In this document: positions 26,705 through 35,893 of the stretch, piece by piece | Layout: every line of letters begins with the position of its first letter | Position numbering within the stretch: position 1 is the stretch's first letter | Source: Paenibacillus tianjinensis | GTDB taxonomy: Bacteria > Bacillota > Bacilli > Paenibacillales > Paenibacillaceae | NCBI RefSeq assembly: GCF_017086365.1 | Contig: NZ_CP070969.1 | Coordinates: forward strand, 1,178,001 to 1,242,000 | Reading direction: 5' to 3' | DNA: 64,000 nucleotides | The notes under the pieces: generated by a model | What the model saw: the letters and a program-made list of their open reading frames with translations, nothing else | Databases searched by the model: none | What the model was told of the DNA's origin: nothing | Made by a program: the position numbers and the translations under genes

Positions 26705-27649
26705 TCACCGGTCTGATGAAGCCAAAGGAGCGGATTCATCATGATCCTGGATGGTCGGGGCAGGCTCGGGGCTGAGCTCCGCCATGAGCATCGCTGCAAG
26801 GATGCAAAGGCAGCCCAGTCCAGCGGATAAGCCCAGCGTCTCACCACCGAAGACAAGCCCTGTGAAAGCGGCGAACACCGGCTCCATCGCATAAATGATA
26901 GCTACCCGGGACGGTGTGGTGTACTTCTGGCAGGCCGTCTGAATCCAGAAGGCAAAGGCGCTGGTCGGCCCGATCGAAATCAGCAGCGCCCACAGCACAT
27001 CAGGCTTCATGACCAGCTCTGCACTGTGCGCCAGGGGTGCGGTTCCGTCAACTATCAGTGAGGCAAACGTACTGAGCAGGCCGACAAAAGCTAACTGCAG
27101 CGTTGCCAGCGGCAGGGCCGGATAACGCGGTGCATATACACCGGTATATGCGACCTGCAGGGCAAAGGCGATGGCACAGAGCAGGATCAGAGTGTCACCT
27201 TTATTGAGCGAGAGCGCAGAGCCGGTGAAGGTGAGCAGATATAATCCTGCCACTGCAAGTCCCGCACTGAACCAGGTATACCGGGAGATGGAATGCTTCA
27301 GCAGCGCCAGGGACAGGAAGGGTACGATCACTACCGAGAGGCCGGTGATGAACCCGGTGTTGGAAGTGGTTGTGTACAGCAGGCCCATCGTCTGGAATCC
27401 GTAGCCCATAAACAGAAAAAGGCCCAGCAGCAGGGAGTGTCCCACCATGCGCCAGCTTAGCATTCTCCATTCATGGCGGTAAAAAATAGCCGTGATCAGG
27501 GCCAGCAGCAGGGCGGCACCCGTGAACCGGATACTGTTGAAGGCAAGCGGCGGCAGCACTCTGACGGCATGCTGGACAATCAGAAATGTGCATCCCCACA
27601 TCATTGCCACCAGGAGCAGACTGAGATCGGCTATTCGGGAGCGGTTCAC
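26705..27649 (-). CDS. EamA family (DMT) transporter
   Basis: This is an integral membrane protein of about 314 residues with ten predicted helices in two EamA repeats. The first has LLLVAMMWGCTFLIVQHAV and the second ends VAIIYAMEPVFAAFTGLVFGGETLG, the classic EamA signature. Members export amino acids or metabolites. I prefer GTG at 27649, because AAAGG lies nine bases upstream; the same AAAGG abuts the alternative ATG at 27658, and an extension to 27730 is unsupported. It is divergent from the YdjM-like gene. Confidence 0.85.
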   Translation of the reverse strand: MNRSRIADLSLLLVAMMWGCTFLIVQHAVRVLPPLAFNSIRFTGAALLLALITAIFYRHEWRMLSWRMVGHSLLLGLFLFMGYGFQTMGLLYTTTSNTGFITGLSVVIVPFLSLALLKHSISRYTWFSAGLAVAGLYLLTFTGSALSLNKGDTLILLCAIAFALQVAYTGVYAPRYPALPLATLQLAFVGLLSTFASLIVDGTAPLAHSAELVMKPDVLWALLISIGPTSAFAFWIQTACQKYTTPSRVAIIYAMEPVFAAFTGLVFGGETLGLSAGLGCLCILAAMLMAELSPEPAPTIQDHDESAPLASSDR

Positions 27650-27787
27650 CGCGGTCATCCTTTCATGAAATACAGAAAACGTATCAAGTTGTCCAAATTG
27701 TATCCTAAAACCAAGGGAAGGACAAGCCAAAACTATGCCCGAGCCAAGCCGGTAACCGGATTCTTAATCCTACATAAATGTTCTGGC

Positions 27788-27816
27788 TGGACAAAAAAAC
27801 GCTCTCTTGGTATACT
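27788..27816 (+). promoter_or_regulatory. Sigma-A promoter of the YdjM-like gene
   Basis: TGGACA (27788-27793), a 17-base spacer and TATACT (27811-27816) lie about 60 bases before the ATG at 27878. Confidence 0.55.
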
Positions 27817-27877
27817 TCGGTAACCGCACATTTGTTCTTATTTTATTTCGACATCCTAGAAAGGGGCGGTTTCCAAG

Positions 27878-28591
27878 ATGATGGGCAAATCCCATTTAGT
27901 AATCAGCACCGGGGTTACGCTCTCTGTGATGAATCTGCTCGGTTATGAAATCACGATTCCGGCGGTTGCCGTGGCGGCGGTCAGCGCTTTGCTGCCCGAT
28001 ATTGATGAGCCAAACTCGCTGCTGGTCCGCAAGGCTGTCCCTGAATCACTGCTGCGGCTTCTGCAGGTGACCTTGATTGGGGCAGCGGTTTATCTTTATT
28101 TTGCCGGGATCGCCGCTCCGCCGTGGAATATCGCCCTGGCTCTGCTGGTCGGCAGTGTGTCGTTTCTGCCGGGCCGCAGGCTGCGGCATCTGTTCATGCT
28201 GCTGATCGCCCTGGCGCTGTTCGCGTTCGCAGACGATTACGATCCCTGGAATTACATCGCTGCCTGCCTGCTGGTCGTATCCTCGGTGGTCCCGCACCGG
28301 GGAATCACGCATACGCTGTACGCGGCTGCCGGCTGGGGAGCGCTGCTCTACTTCGCCTCCCTCGGCATGAATGACGGCGGCAGCCTGTGGATCGCCGGAG
28401 GCATGTCGTACCTGCTTCATCTGCTGGCCGACTCGCTGACCCAGCGCGGGATTACCCCGCTGCCGCCGCTGCCCTTCAAGCTGCGGCTGAAGCTGATGAG
28501 CACCGGTACGAAGAAGGGCAGTAAGGTGGAGCATCTGTGCATGGTGCTCACATTGGCCCTGGCCGTTTATGTGTTTGTGCTTACCCCATGA
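27878..28591 (+). CDS. YdjM/DUF457 family membrane-bound metal-dependent hydrolase
   Basis: This is a 237-residue membrane protein of the YdjM/YfhO (DUF457) family. The N-terminal signature MMGKSHLVISTGVTL with a His, the acidic LLPDIDEPNSLL at residues about 44-55, and the histidine pair HRGITHTLY identify it, with further His and Asp in YLLHLLADSLTQRGI. About six hydrophobic helices are visible. These proteins are predicted metal-dependent hydrolases, some SOS-controlled; I see no LexA site here. The activity is unknown. Confidence 0.85.
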   Translation: MMGKSHLVISTGVTLSVMNLLGYEITIPAVAVAAVSALLPDIDEPNSLLVRKAVPESLLRLLQVTLIGAAVYLYFAGIAAPPWNIALALLVGSVSFLPGRRLRHLFMLLIALALFAFADDYDPWNYIAACLLVVSSVVPHRGITHTLYAAAGWGALLYFASLGMNDGGSLWIAGGMSYLLHLLADSLTQRGITPLPPLPFKLRLKLMSTGTKKGSKVEHLCMVLTLALAVYVFVLTP

Positions 28592-28624
28592 GACGGGCAA
28601 AAAAAGCCCTCATGGGGCACCGAT

Positions 28625-28659
28625 GGCTTTCCGCTGCTTGCAGCGGGGAGCCTTTTTTT
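28625..28659 (+). terminator. Terminator of the YdjM-like gene
   Basis: GGCT and CCGCTGC pair with GCAGCGG and AGCC, followed by seven T. A second hairpin (CCCCATGAG/CTCATGGGG, 28584-28617) overlaps the stop codon just upstream. Confidence 0.85.
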
Positions 28660-28787
28660 GACCTATCAGAAAGTATATATTCAGGGGTCCCCGCAAAGTA
28701 TCTGAATCAGCTTCCTTGAGAAGGCCCCGGCTTTGTGGGGTGGTTTTACGTTCGCTGCCTTCTTCAGGCATGATGTTATTTATTTAA

Positions 28788-28816
28788 TTGACCCCACGGA
28801 TAGGCATTGCTATATT
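28788..28816 (+). promoter_or_regulatory. Sigma-A promoter of the ABC-2 exporter operon
   Basis: TTGACC (28788-28793), a 17-base spacer and TATATT (28811-28816) precede the ABC ATPase start by about 47 bases. Confidence 0.6.
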
Positions 28817-28862
28817 GAACATACGTAGGTCCGGCTGACTAAACGGAGGGAGTAATCAGTGT

Positions 28863-29810
28863 ATGGAGCTTGGGGTATTTCTGTCTGTAGAGGGATTATG
28901 CAAAAGCTATGGTCAACTGCCCGCAGTAGACAATGTAAGCTTTTCGGTACGCAAGGGAGAGGTATTCGGGCTGCTCGGACCCAATGGTGCCGGTAAAACC
29001 ACGACCATAAGAATGTTATGCGGTCTCTTAAAAGTTGATTCAGGCCGGATTGCCGTGAACGGCATCTCCATGTCTTCCGGCTATGAGCGGATTAAAGCGA
29101 TGATAGGGCTGTGTCCGCAGGAAATTGTGGTATGGGAGCTGCTGACCTGCCTTGAACAATTGAAATTTGCCGGAATGTCCTATGGCCTAACCTCCAGAGC
29201 AGCCGGTAATAAGGCCGAAAGCCTGCTCCAATCGCTTGGACTGTGGGAGAAAAGGAATAAGCTGGCCAAGACGCTGTCCGGCGGTATGCAAAGAAGACTT
29301 AATATCGCGCTGGCACTTGTCCATGACCCGCAGCTGATCATATTGGATGAACCGCAGGCCGGGCTTGACCCCCAGAGCAGGATTCTTGTGCGTGATTTCA
29401 TCCGGCAGCTGGCAGAGGAAAAGACGGTTATCCTGACTACGCATGACATGGATGAAGCGGACAGACTTTCAGACAGAGTGGCCATCATAGACCACGGGAA
29501 GGTGCTGCTGACAGAAACTCCAGAAAAGCTCAAGGAGAAGTCCGGAGCGGGGGAGCTTTTGCAGATACGGGTAAAAGGGGTAAGCGCCGATGCAGCCCGT
29601 CAAGTTCTGAAGTCGATGCCCTATGAATGTACCGAGAGAAAGTATACAGATGGACTTTTTCTGCTTGGAGGAAGCGGTGTGCTGGAGCTTATCCCGAAGG
29701 TGAGCCAGAGATTAAAAGCTTTTAACATACCTATAGAAGATATGACGGTTCGAAAACGGACGCTTGAGGATGCCTTTATTGCTCTGACCGGAAGGGGGCT
29801 GCGGGAATGA
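28863..29810 (+). CDS. ABC transporter ATP-binding protein (ABC-2 exporter)
   Basis: This is a 315-residue ATPase of the CcmA/drug-export class. Walker A is GPNGAGKTT near residues 39-47, the signature LSGGMQRRLNIALAL near 137 and Walker B LIILDEPQAGLDP near 157, with the switch in TTHDMDEADRLSDR. The roughly 90-residue C-terminal extension is common in ABC-2 export ATPases. GGAGGGAG precedes the ATG. It overlaps the permease gene by four bases and forms a two-gene exporter. The cargo is unknown. Confidence 0.91.
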   Translation: MELGVFLSVEGLCKSYGQLPAVDNVSFSVRKGEVFGLLGPNGAGKTTTIRMLCGLLKVDSGRIAVNGISMSSGYERIKAMIGLCPQEIVVWELLTCLEQLKFAGMSYGLTSRAAGNKAESLLQSLGLWEKRNKLAKTLSGGMQRRLNIALALVHDPQLIILDEPQAGLDPQSRILVRDFIRQLAEEKTVILTTHDMDEADRLSDRVAIIDHGKVLLTETPEKLKEKSGAGELLQIRVKGVSADAARQVLKSMPYECTERKYTDGLFLLGGSGVLELIPKVSQRLKAFNIPIEDMTVRKRTLEDAFIALTGRGLRE

Positions 29811-30955
29811 AGCTGGCGGCTTCGGTTAGCAAATCCTTTAAGGAGAACCTAAGAGACTGGAAGATTCTTACGATGGTTCTGCTGTTCTCTCCGTTCTTTT
29901 TAGTACTGATGAATCTTTTTTACGGGGGAACGCCTGCTGCCTATCATTTAGGTATTCTGAATCTGGATTCAGGACGTGCATCGATTGAATTAATCCATAG
30001 CCTCAAGATGATGGAGGGGCAGGACAACTCGCGGATCTTTAAAATAAGCGGTTTCGATAATGAGGATCAGTTGAAGGCACAGGTAAAAGAAAAGGCCATG
30101 GATATAGGCATCGTTATACCCGAAGACTATTCCGGCAAGTTAGCCGGCAAGGCTACAGGGAACAACCTGGCTCCTGCTCAGGTTAGCTTTTATGGAAGCA
30201 TGGGGAATATGCGATATTCGGTTGCAGCGGTTTTCGCGGCAGACGGTGTATACAAGCAAGGCATGGATATCGCAAAAATAACGCTGCCGGCAAACATAAA
30301 TGAAACTTTTCTGGAGAAAAAACAGTCTTTGAATGAATTTGAAGGATATGTTCCGGGTTTAATTTCTTTGGCTGTGCTAATGGTTCTTTTTACGGCATCC
30401 GCTTCCATTGTGAAGGAAAATGATAAAAGGACACTCATCAGATTGAAGCTTAGCCGTCTTGGCGCGTTCAATTTCCTTGGCGGCATATGTATTACACAAG
30501 CCACTATAGCAGCAGGAGCCATTATTCTGTCCTATGGGACAGCACTTGGGTTAGGTTACAGGCCGGCACCGGACGGAGGCTTAGGCGCATTCCTTGTCAT
30601 TGGGATCCTGTCGAGCCTCTCGATGGTAGCCATAAGCTTAGTGGTAGCAAGCTTCCTGAATACGATGTTTGATGTGTTAACGATTGGCTGTTTTCCGTTC
30701 TTTATCTTAATGTTTTTCTCGGGCAGCATGTTCCCTTTACCGAAGCTGAATGTAGTTACAGTACGCGGGCATTCCTTTGGGATAACAGATCTGCTGCCGC
30801 TTACGCATACTGCAAATGCTTTTAATAACATTCTGAACTATGGAGCAGGCTTAAGTGAGGTCTGGTTTGATTTCATTATGATTGCTATACTCACCGTTAT
30901 ATATTTCGGATTAGGATTGATACTCTACCAGAAGCGCAAGCTTTCCAGAGCGTAG
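29807..30955 (+). CDS. ABC-2 type permease
   Basis: This is a 382-residue permease of the YhgE/Pip-like ABC-2 type. One N-terminal helix (about 21-40) precedes a large extracytoplasmic region of about 150 residues (GILNLDSGRASIELIHSL to LNEFEGYV). Five C-terminal helices follow, including LISLAVLMVLFTASASIVKEN. The layout is typical of drug, lipid or bacteriocin export and immunity systems. Translation is coupled to the ATPase (ATGA). A bidirectional terminator follows. The substrate cannot be read from sequence. Confidence 0.87.
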   Translation: MKLAASVSKSFKENLRDWKILTMVLLFSPFFLVLMNLFYGGTPAAYHLGILNLDSGRASIELIHSLKMMEGQDNSRIFKISGFDNEDQLKAQVKEKAMDIGIVIPEDYSGKLAGKATGNNLAPAQVSFYGSMGNMRYSVAAVFAADGVYKQGMDIAKITLPANINETFLEKKQSLNEFEGYVPGLISLAVLMVLFTASASIVKENDKRTLIRLKLSRLGAFNFLGGICITQATIAAGAIILSYGTALGLGYRPAPDGGLGAFLVIGILSSLSMVAISLVVASFLNTMFDVLTIGCFPFFILMFFSGSMFPLPKLNVVTVRGHSFGITDLLPLTHTANAFNNILNYGAGLSEVWFDFIMIAILTVIYFGLGLILYQKRKLSRA

Positions 30956-30966
30956 TCTATTCTATT

Positions 30967-31012
30967 AAAAAAAACCAGCCAGACCCCGGGTTTGCGGAGC
31001 TTGGCTGGTTTT
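30967..31012. terminator. Bidirectional terminator
   Basis: AACCAGCCA (30973-30981) pairs with TGGCTGGTT (31002-31010), with A run before and T run after. It lies between the convergent permease and lipoate ligase genes. Confidence 0.85.
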
Positions 31013-31041
31013 GGTGTGAATACAAGGCTTGTCCCAATAAT

Positions 31042-32043
31042 CTACTCTTCCAGGAAAATAAGCCCGATAAAGTCCTCCGGCTCAATCCGCCCGAAATAAT
31101 GCGTCAGGTCCAGCCCGGACAGTGCCTCTCTGACCTCTGCATTCTCATAACGTTTGCCGCGCAGTGCGTTCTCCACGTCAACCACATCGCCGACGCCGAA
31201 GAAGTCACCGTAGATTTTGATATCTTTAATGTAGGAATCTTCAATATCCATGCGGATATCGACGAGCCCTGCCGGGAATTTGCGGGTGTGCTTCACATTG
31301 CTCTTCGGCGACAGGCCGTAGTTCCAGTCCCAGTTCTGGTAGTGCTCCTTGGAGATTTCGCCTATCCGCACCCAGTCATCCGTGGTCAGCTTGTACTGCG
31401 GAACCTCAGAAGGCTCCATGCCGAAGATGGAACGCAGCAGCCCGTCGCGGAATTGCTCGATGGTCATGTCAGTACCAAGCAGCTCTTTGATGTTGGCTAC
31501 GCGGCTGCGCACAGATTTAGTGCTCTTGGATTTGAATTTCTCCGGATTGACGTTCAGGGAAGCCTGCACATCATCGAGGTTGAGGTCAAACATCAATGTC
31601 CCGTGGCTGAACATGCGTCCGCGTGTGGAGAACTGGGCGTTACCGGAGATTTTGCGCTCACCGACCTGGAGGTCGTTGCGGCCGCTCAGCTCGGCATTGA
31701 CACCCATGGACTGCAGATAGTCGATGACCGGCTGGGTGAATTTCAGGAAGTTATGGAACGACTGGCCGTCGTCTTTGGTAATGAAGCTAAAGTTGAGATT
31801 GCCAAGATCATGATAGACAGCCCCGCCGCCGGACAACCGGCGCACGACCTGAATGTTGTTGTCTTTTACATACTCCTGGTTAATCTCTTCGATTGTATTC
31901 TGGTGTTTGCCGATGATAATGGACGGGCTGTTGATATAAAAGAGCAGGTAGCTGTCGTCCATCGGCAGATTCTTAAGCGCAAATTCCTCAATCGCCAGAT
32001 TAATCGATGCGTCTGTGATTCCTGTGTTATCAATAAAAAGCAT
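31042..32043 (-). CDS. lplA: Lipoate-protein ligase A
   Basis: This cytoplasmic enzyme activates lipoate with ATP and attaches it to lysines of 2-oxoacid dehydrogenase and glycine-cleavage subunits. The 333-residue protein has the lipoate-binding block VRRLSGGGAVYHDLGNLNFSFI near residue 70, the GKHQNTIEEIN segment before it and KISGNAQ in the catalytic region. A C-terminal accessory domain of about 80 residues is present, as in E. coli LplA. GGAGG precedes the ATG. It is a single-gene unit; 312 bases of noncoding sequence separate it from cobD. Confidence 0.93.
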   Translation of the reverse strand: MLFIDNTGITDASINLAIEEFALKNLPMDDSYLLFYINSPSIIIGKHQNTIEEINQEYVKDNNIQVVRRLSGGGAVYHDLGNLNFSFITKDDGQSFHNFLKFTQPVIDYLQSMGVNAELSGRNDLQVGERKISGNAQFSTRGRMFSHGTLMFDLNLDDVQASLNVNPEKFKSKSTKSVRSRVANIKELLGTDMTIEQFRDGLLRSIFGMEPSEVPQYKLTTDDWVRIGEISKEHYQNWDWNYGLSPKSNVKHTRKFPAGLVDIRMDIEDSYIKDIKIYGDFFGVGDVVDVENALRGKRYENAEVREALSGLDLTHYFGRIEPEDFIGLIFLEE

Positions 32044-32278
32044 AGTGTATTCCTCCGCCTGTGCATGGTTAACTACTGCATTTATTCTAAACTATCTAAG
32101 CTGAATTTGAAAATAAACATGCAGGGAAAAGTGGCGGAGGGGAATTTGGAAACTGTGGAAGTGGTAGCGGCGGCCTGCAGATTTTAGCTGCGAGCAGTAA
32201 GAATTATCAGGAAATCTGCAGACGTGCAGCGGCCGGAAGTCCAAATATTCTCAGTAGCCACAGCCCAAATAGAAAGCA

Positions 32279-32307
32279 TTGACGTACTTCTGCGATAGAG
32301 GCAATAA
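32279..32307 (+). promoter_or_regulatory. Possible promoter of cobD
   Basis: TTGACG (32279-32284), a 17-base spacer and CAATAA (32302-32307) lie about 48 bases before cobD. The lplA-cobD interval (32044-32355) shows no cobalamin riboswitch; I looked for the B12-box and saw none. Confidence 0.45.
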
Positions 32308-32355
32308 TTGGGTCAATGAACTTAAATGAGAGAGAAGATTAAAGGGAGTGTAGGC

Positions 32356-33435
32356 ATGCTTGAAAAATATGGCCACGGCGGCGATCTGCTGACGGCCGCG
32401 GAACTCTATGGTGCGGGGAACGGCGCTTTTCTGGATTTCAGCGCCAATATCAATCCGCTCGGTCCGCCGCCCGGCGTGCTGGAGCTGCTGCGGGATGCGG
32501 CGGCTGCTATTACAGCGTATCCCGATCCCGGGCACCGCAGATTAAAGGCTCTGCTGGCCGGGGAGCTTGGGGTCGGCGCTGATTGGATCACTGTGGGCAA
32601 CGGGGCTGCGGAATCGATGGCGCTGCTGCTGCTGGCCGTGGCCCCTCGCCGGGTGGGTATCGTAGAGCCCTGCTTCTCCGAATACCGGCAGCTGTCCGAA
32701 CAGTTCGGAGCAGAGGTGCTCTCCGTCCAGGGGACGAGGGGGCAGGAGTACCGGGCGGAAGTGGAGCAGATCACCGGGCTGCTGGAGCAGGTCGATCTGC
32801 TCTTCCTCGGGCAGCCGAACAATCCGAACGGCGTCCAGTACGCTCTTGAGGATGTGCGGCTGTTGGCCCGCAAGGCGGAAGCCTGCCGCACAATCCTTGC
32901 CGTGGATGAAGCGTTCATCGACTTCATCCCGGAGGAGCGGCGGCAATCCCTGCTGCCGGAGCTGGGGTCTTACCGGCATACGGTGCTAATCCGCTCGATG
33001 ACGAAGTTCTATGCCATTCCGGGGCTGCGGCTGGGCTTCACAATCGCAGCCCCGGAGCTTGCCGCAGCCATGACCGGCAAGCAGGTGACCTGGAGCGTGA
33101 ACGGCCTGGCGCTGCTGGCCGGGGAAGCCTGCCTGCGCAGCGGGCGCGGCTACGAAGAGCGCACGCGCGGGCTGATCGCAGCGGAGCGGGAGCTGCTGCG
33201 GGAGGGGCTGCTGCGCCTCGGCTGCGCTGTGCCGCCGGGCGAGGCGAACTTCCTGCTCCTGGAATTGCCCGCAGCGTGGAGCGCTGCGGCTATGCAGGAG
33301 CAGCTTGGCCGCAGGGGCATCCTGGTGCGCAGCTGCGCCATGTACCCTGGCCTTGCAAGCGGACATCTCCGCGTTGCGGTTAAGGGCCATGAGGACAATG
33401 CCCGGCTGCTGCGGGAGATGGGAGAGATCCTGTAG
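32356..33435 (+). CDS. cobD: L-threonine-O-3-phosphate decarboxylase (CobD)
   Basis: This 359-residue PLP enzyme makes (R)-1-amino-2-propanol O-2-phosphate, the linker joining the corrin ring to the nucleotide loop of cobalamin. It resembles histidinol-phosphate aminotransferase, but the N-terminal KYGHGGDLLTAAELYG and DFSANINPLGPP are CobD-specific. The Schiff-base lysine is Lys217 in RSMTKFYAIPGLRLGF. I start it at 32356, behind AAGGGAG; an extension to 32326 lacks a binding site. Its product is used by CbiB, encoded about 1.5 kb downstream. Confidence 0.9.
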   Translation: MLEKYGHGGDLLTAAELYGAGNGAFLDFSANINPLGPPPGVLELLRDAAAAITAYPDPGHRRLKALLAGELGVGADWITVGNGAAESMALLLLAVAPRRVGIVEPCFSEYRQLSEQFGAEVLSVQGTRGQEYRAEVEQITGLLEQVDLLFLGQPNNPNGVQYALEDVRLLARKAEACRTILAVDEAFIDFIPEERRQSLLPELGSYRHTVLIRSMTKFYAIPGLRLGFTIAAPELAAAMTGKQVTWSVNGLALLAGEACLRSGRGYEERTRGLIAAERELLREGLLRLGCAVPPGEANFLLLELPAAWSAAAMQEQLGRRGILVRSCAMYPGLASGHLRVAVKGHEDNARLLREMGEIL

Positions 33436-33508
33436 GGTTGAATTTTTTTTGGACAACAGAATAGGCTCTGTGGAGTCAAATGATTCAGCCTGAATGTATG
33501 TATGAAGT

Positions 33509-33692
33509 ATTCTGTTGTATTTTGTACAGCAGAATGTAAGCTGGGGACATATTAATTGAAATCTATTGCACTTTGTACAGTTGAAATAATAGAAAAGTGT
33601 GATTTCTAGGTGATTCGCGGAAATCTAGTGCAAGAAATACAGCAGAATGGATTTGGCGGGTGAAATTAGCCGGATCTGTTGTACAAAGTGCA
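33509..33692. repeat. Four copies of a 25-bp quasi-palindromic repeat
   Basis: Related units occur at about 33509-33535, 33561-33587, 33623-33648 and 33674-33692. The first folds as ATTCTGTTGTA / TACAGCAGAAT around TTTTG. The others are variants with TTGCACTTTGTACAG or its complement. No coding sequence is seen in this 660-base interval. Confidence 0.65.
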
Positions 33693-33717
33693 GGCTTGTT
33701 AAGAAGGTTGTTTTGAG

Positions 33718-33930
33718 GGGACGGAGATACAGTAGCAGTAGTGGGGATTTCTCCCGCTAACTCACTATAAAGGGGACGGAGACAGACCCTAGCGGGAATT
33801 TCTCCCGCTAATAATTCCCTTATAGCTAATAAATACGTGTTTCTCTTGAAATTAACGGGAGGTATTCCGCCTATAGTCCGGTTTCAAGCGAAAATGAAAG
33901 AATTAGCTGGAGGTTTTCCCGCTATAGTGA
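33718..33930. repeat. Imperfect short repeats with CTCCCGCTA motif
   Basis: GGGGACGGAGA followed by TTTCTCCCGCTAA occurs twice (about 33718-33762 and 33773-33812). Two related GGAGG..TTCC..CTATAGT units follow (about 33851-33880 and 33901-33928). They look like interspersed intergenic palindromes, with no coding potential. Confidence 0.55.
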
Positions 33931-33943
33931 ATCGGATGGCCGG

Positions 33944-34000
33944 GGGATAGCATCCGATAGGCGGGATAGCATCCGATAGGTGGGATAGCATCCGATAGGC
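33944..34000. repeat. 19-bp tandem repeat, three copies
   Basis: Three exact or nearly exact 19-bp units GGGATAGCATCCGATAGG plus one base start at 33944, 33963 and 33982. Each includes ATAGCATCCGATAG, itself a partial palindrome. They lie about 100 bases before cbiZ. Confidence 0.9.
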
Positions 34001-34097
34001 CTATAGAGAGCGGATCGATTCTGCGCCAAAGCCAAATAGGCGGATCCCTGTAAACACATAATGACAACATTAAAGTTACGGAAGGAGCGGATTAGAA

Positions 34098-34853
34098 ATG
34101 ACGGAAGTGAAGATTCCTTTTGAGCTTGCCGGAGGGGTAAGGGCGTATCACTCAAAGGTCTGGCCGGGGCTGGTTCTGGAATGGAAGCAGGAGCATCTGC
34201 TGCTGGAATTCCCGGCTGAGGCGGACTGTATATCGAGTGCGGTGTATGGCGGGGGAATGGGCCGGCTGAAGCGGGCCGTGAACCAGTACGTCAGCCGTGA
34301 TTATGAGTGCAGCAATCCTGTGCGCGATATGGAGAACAAGCTGGCGGAATGGGGATACCCGGCGGAGGGCTGTGCCGGGCTGATGACAGCAGTACCGCTT
34401 GAGCATGCGGCTGTAGCCGAAGAAGATACAGGGTCGGCAGGTATTTTCTGCTGCGTCACTGCAGCCGCAGGCAACGCGGCCCGGGCCGGGGTGGAGCGGA
34501 GCGTGCTGAAGGCTTACCGCCTGGGCACGATCAATATTATGCTCGGCATTGACGGCCTGCTGACACCGGCAGCGATGGTTAATGCCGTGATGACGGCAGC
34601 GGAAGCCAAAGCTGCCGCCCTGGCCGATCTCGGGATCACCGATCCTGAGAATGGCCTGATCGCTACAGGTACGACGACCGATGCGGTCGTGCTTGCGGTC
34701 AGCGGGAGCCGCCGCTACGGGGCAGAGCATGTCTATGCCGGCACAGCCACTGAACTTGGCGGCGCTGTCGGCAGGCTGGTCTATGCCGCTGTGACAGCCA
34801 GTCTCCAGTCGGTGAAGGCTGTGCAGGAGCAGGCAAGGAAGAACGGCGAATGA
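34098..34853 (+). CDS. cbiZ: Adenosylcobinamide amidohydrolase
   Basis: CbiZ removes the aminopropanol side chain from adenosylcobinamide to give adenosylcobyric acid, allowing salvage of incomplete or foreign corrinoids. The 251-residue protein has family motifs: SAVYGGG near residue 49, VTAAAGNAARAG, IMLGIDGLLTPAAMVNAV and the diagnostic GTTTDAVVLAVSG, followed by ATELGGAVGRLVYAAV. GGAAGGAG precedes the ATG. It is followed by cbiB, which re-amidates the product, so this is a remodelling pair. Confidence 0.92.
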   Translation: MTEVKIPFELAGGVRAYHSKVWPGLVLEWKQEHLLLEFPAEADCISSAVYGGGMGRLKRAVNQYVSRDYECSNPVRDMENKLAEWGYPAEGCAGLMTAVPLEHAAVAEEDTGSAGIFCCVTAAAGNAARAGVERSVLKAYRLGTINIMLGIDGLLTPAAMVNAVMTAAEAKAAALADLGITDPENGLIATGTTTDAVVLAVSGSRRYGAEHVYAGTATELGGAVGRLVYAAVTASLQSVKAVQEQARKNGE

Positions 34854-34926
34854 GGCCTTATCTGAGCCGGATGCGGATGAACGGGCCAACAGGCGCAGTA
34901 CTATGCCGGTCATGGAGGGACCAGCC

Positions 34927-35886
34927 ATGACCGTTGCTCTGGTATTACTGGCAGCGTATGTGCTGGACCGGTTGGTCGGCGATCCCCGCAGCCTGCCCCA
35001 TCCTGTGGTGCTCATGGGGAAGGCGATAACAGCACTGGAGCGGCTGATCCGCCGCTTCGTCCGACAGCCACGCAGCCTGAAACGGGCCGGAGTGCTGCTG
35101 CCGCTGCTCGTCGCGGGCGGCAGCTGGCTGCTGACAGCAGCGCTTCTGTGGCTGCTGTCCGTGATCTCGCCTTGGCTGGCTCTGGCGGCGGAAGCCTGGC
35201 TGATCTCCACAACCATAGCCGCCAAGGGGCTGAAGGATGCCGGGATGGCTGTCTATGTGGAGCTGCGCAAGGGAGATCTTCCAGCGGCCCGGCAAGCGCT
35301 GGGAATGATTGTCGGCCGGGACACAGTTTCGCTGGAGAGTCCGGAAATTGTGCGCGGCACCGTAGAGACTGTTGCCGAGAATATCGTCGATGCGATTATC
35401 TCTCCGCTGTTCTACGCTTTGCTCGGCGGTGCGCCGCTGGCGATGGCCTACCGCGCCGTGAACACGCTGGATTCCATGGTCGGCTACAAGAACGATAAAT
35501 ACCGCGACCTCGGCTGGGCTTCCGCCCGGCTCGATGATGTTGCTAATTACATACCGGCGCGGATTACAGCGCTGCTGTTAACCCTATGCGCAAGGCTGCT
35601 GCGGCTGGACTGGCGCAGGTGCTGGAGCACCGTACGCCGCGACGCCCGCCTGCATCCCAGCCCGAACAGCGGCTATCCGGAGTCAGCTGTAGCCGGAGCG
35701 CTCGGCATCCGGCTGGGCGGAGTCAACGTTTATCACGGCGTAGCCTCATTCCGTGCCTATATGGGCGAACCGCTGCGAAGTCTGGAGCCGGAGGATATTA
35801 TCGTCACCTCCCGGATGATGCTGCTGTCTTCTTCAATATTTGTAGTCCTCTGTGCAACGCTGGCCTTCATAGGGACGGGGGGCTGA
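34927..35886 (+). CDS. cbiB: Adenosylcobinamide-phosphate synthase (CbiB)
   Basis: This 319-residue integral membrane enzyme joins adenosylcobyric acid to aminopropanol phosphate made by CobD. The start MTVALVLLAAYVLDRLVGDPRSLPHPV is highly characteristic, as are GMIVGRDTVSLESPEIVRGTVETVAENIVDAIISPLFY and HPSPNSGYPESAVAGALGIRLGG. I chose ATG 34927 because GGAGGG lies seven bases upstream; an in-frame ATG at 34903 has no site. The next gene begins eight bases after its stop. Confidence 0.93.
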   Translation: MTVALVLLAAYVLDRLVGDPRSLPHPVVLMGKAITALERLIRRFVRQPRSLKRAGVLLPLLVAGGSWLLTAALLWLLSVISPWLALAAEAWLISTTIAAKGLKDAGMAVYVELRKGDLPAARQALGMIVGRDTVSLESPEIVRGTVETVAENIVDAIISPLFYALLGGAPLAMAYRAVNTLDSMVGYKNDKYRDLGWASARLDDVANYIPARITALLLTLCARLLRLDWRRCWSTVRRDARLHPSPNSGYPESAVAGALGIRLGGVNVYHGVASFRAYMGEPLRSLEPEDIIVTSRMMLLSSSIFVVLCATLAFIGTGG

Positions 35887-35893
35887 GCCGGGA

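Noticed and set aside
32044..32355. Cobalamin riboswitch before cobD
   Set aside because: No B12-box-like core or expected stem arrangement; only a plausible promoter was found.
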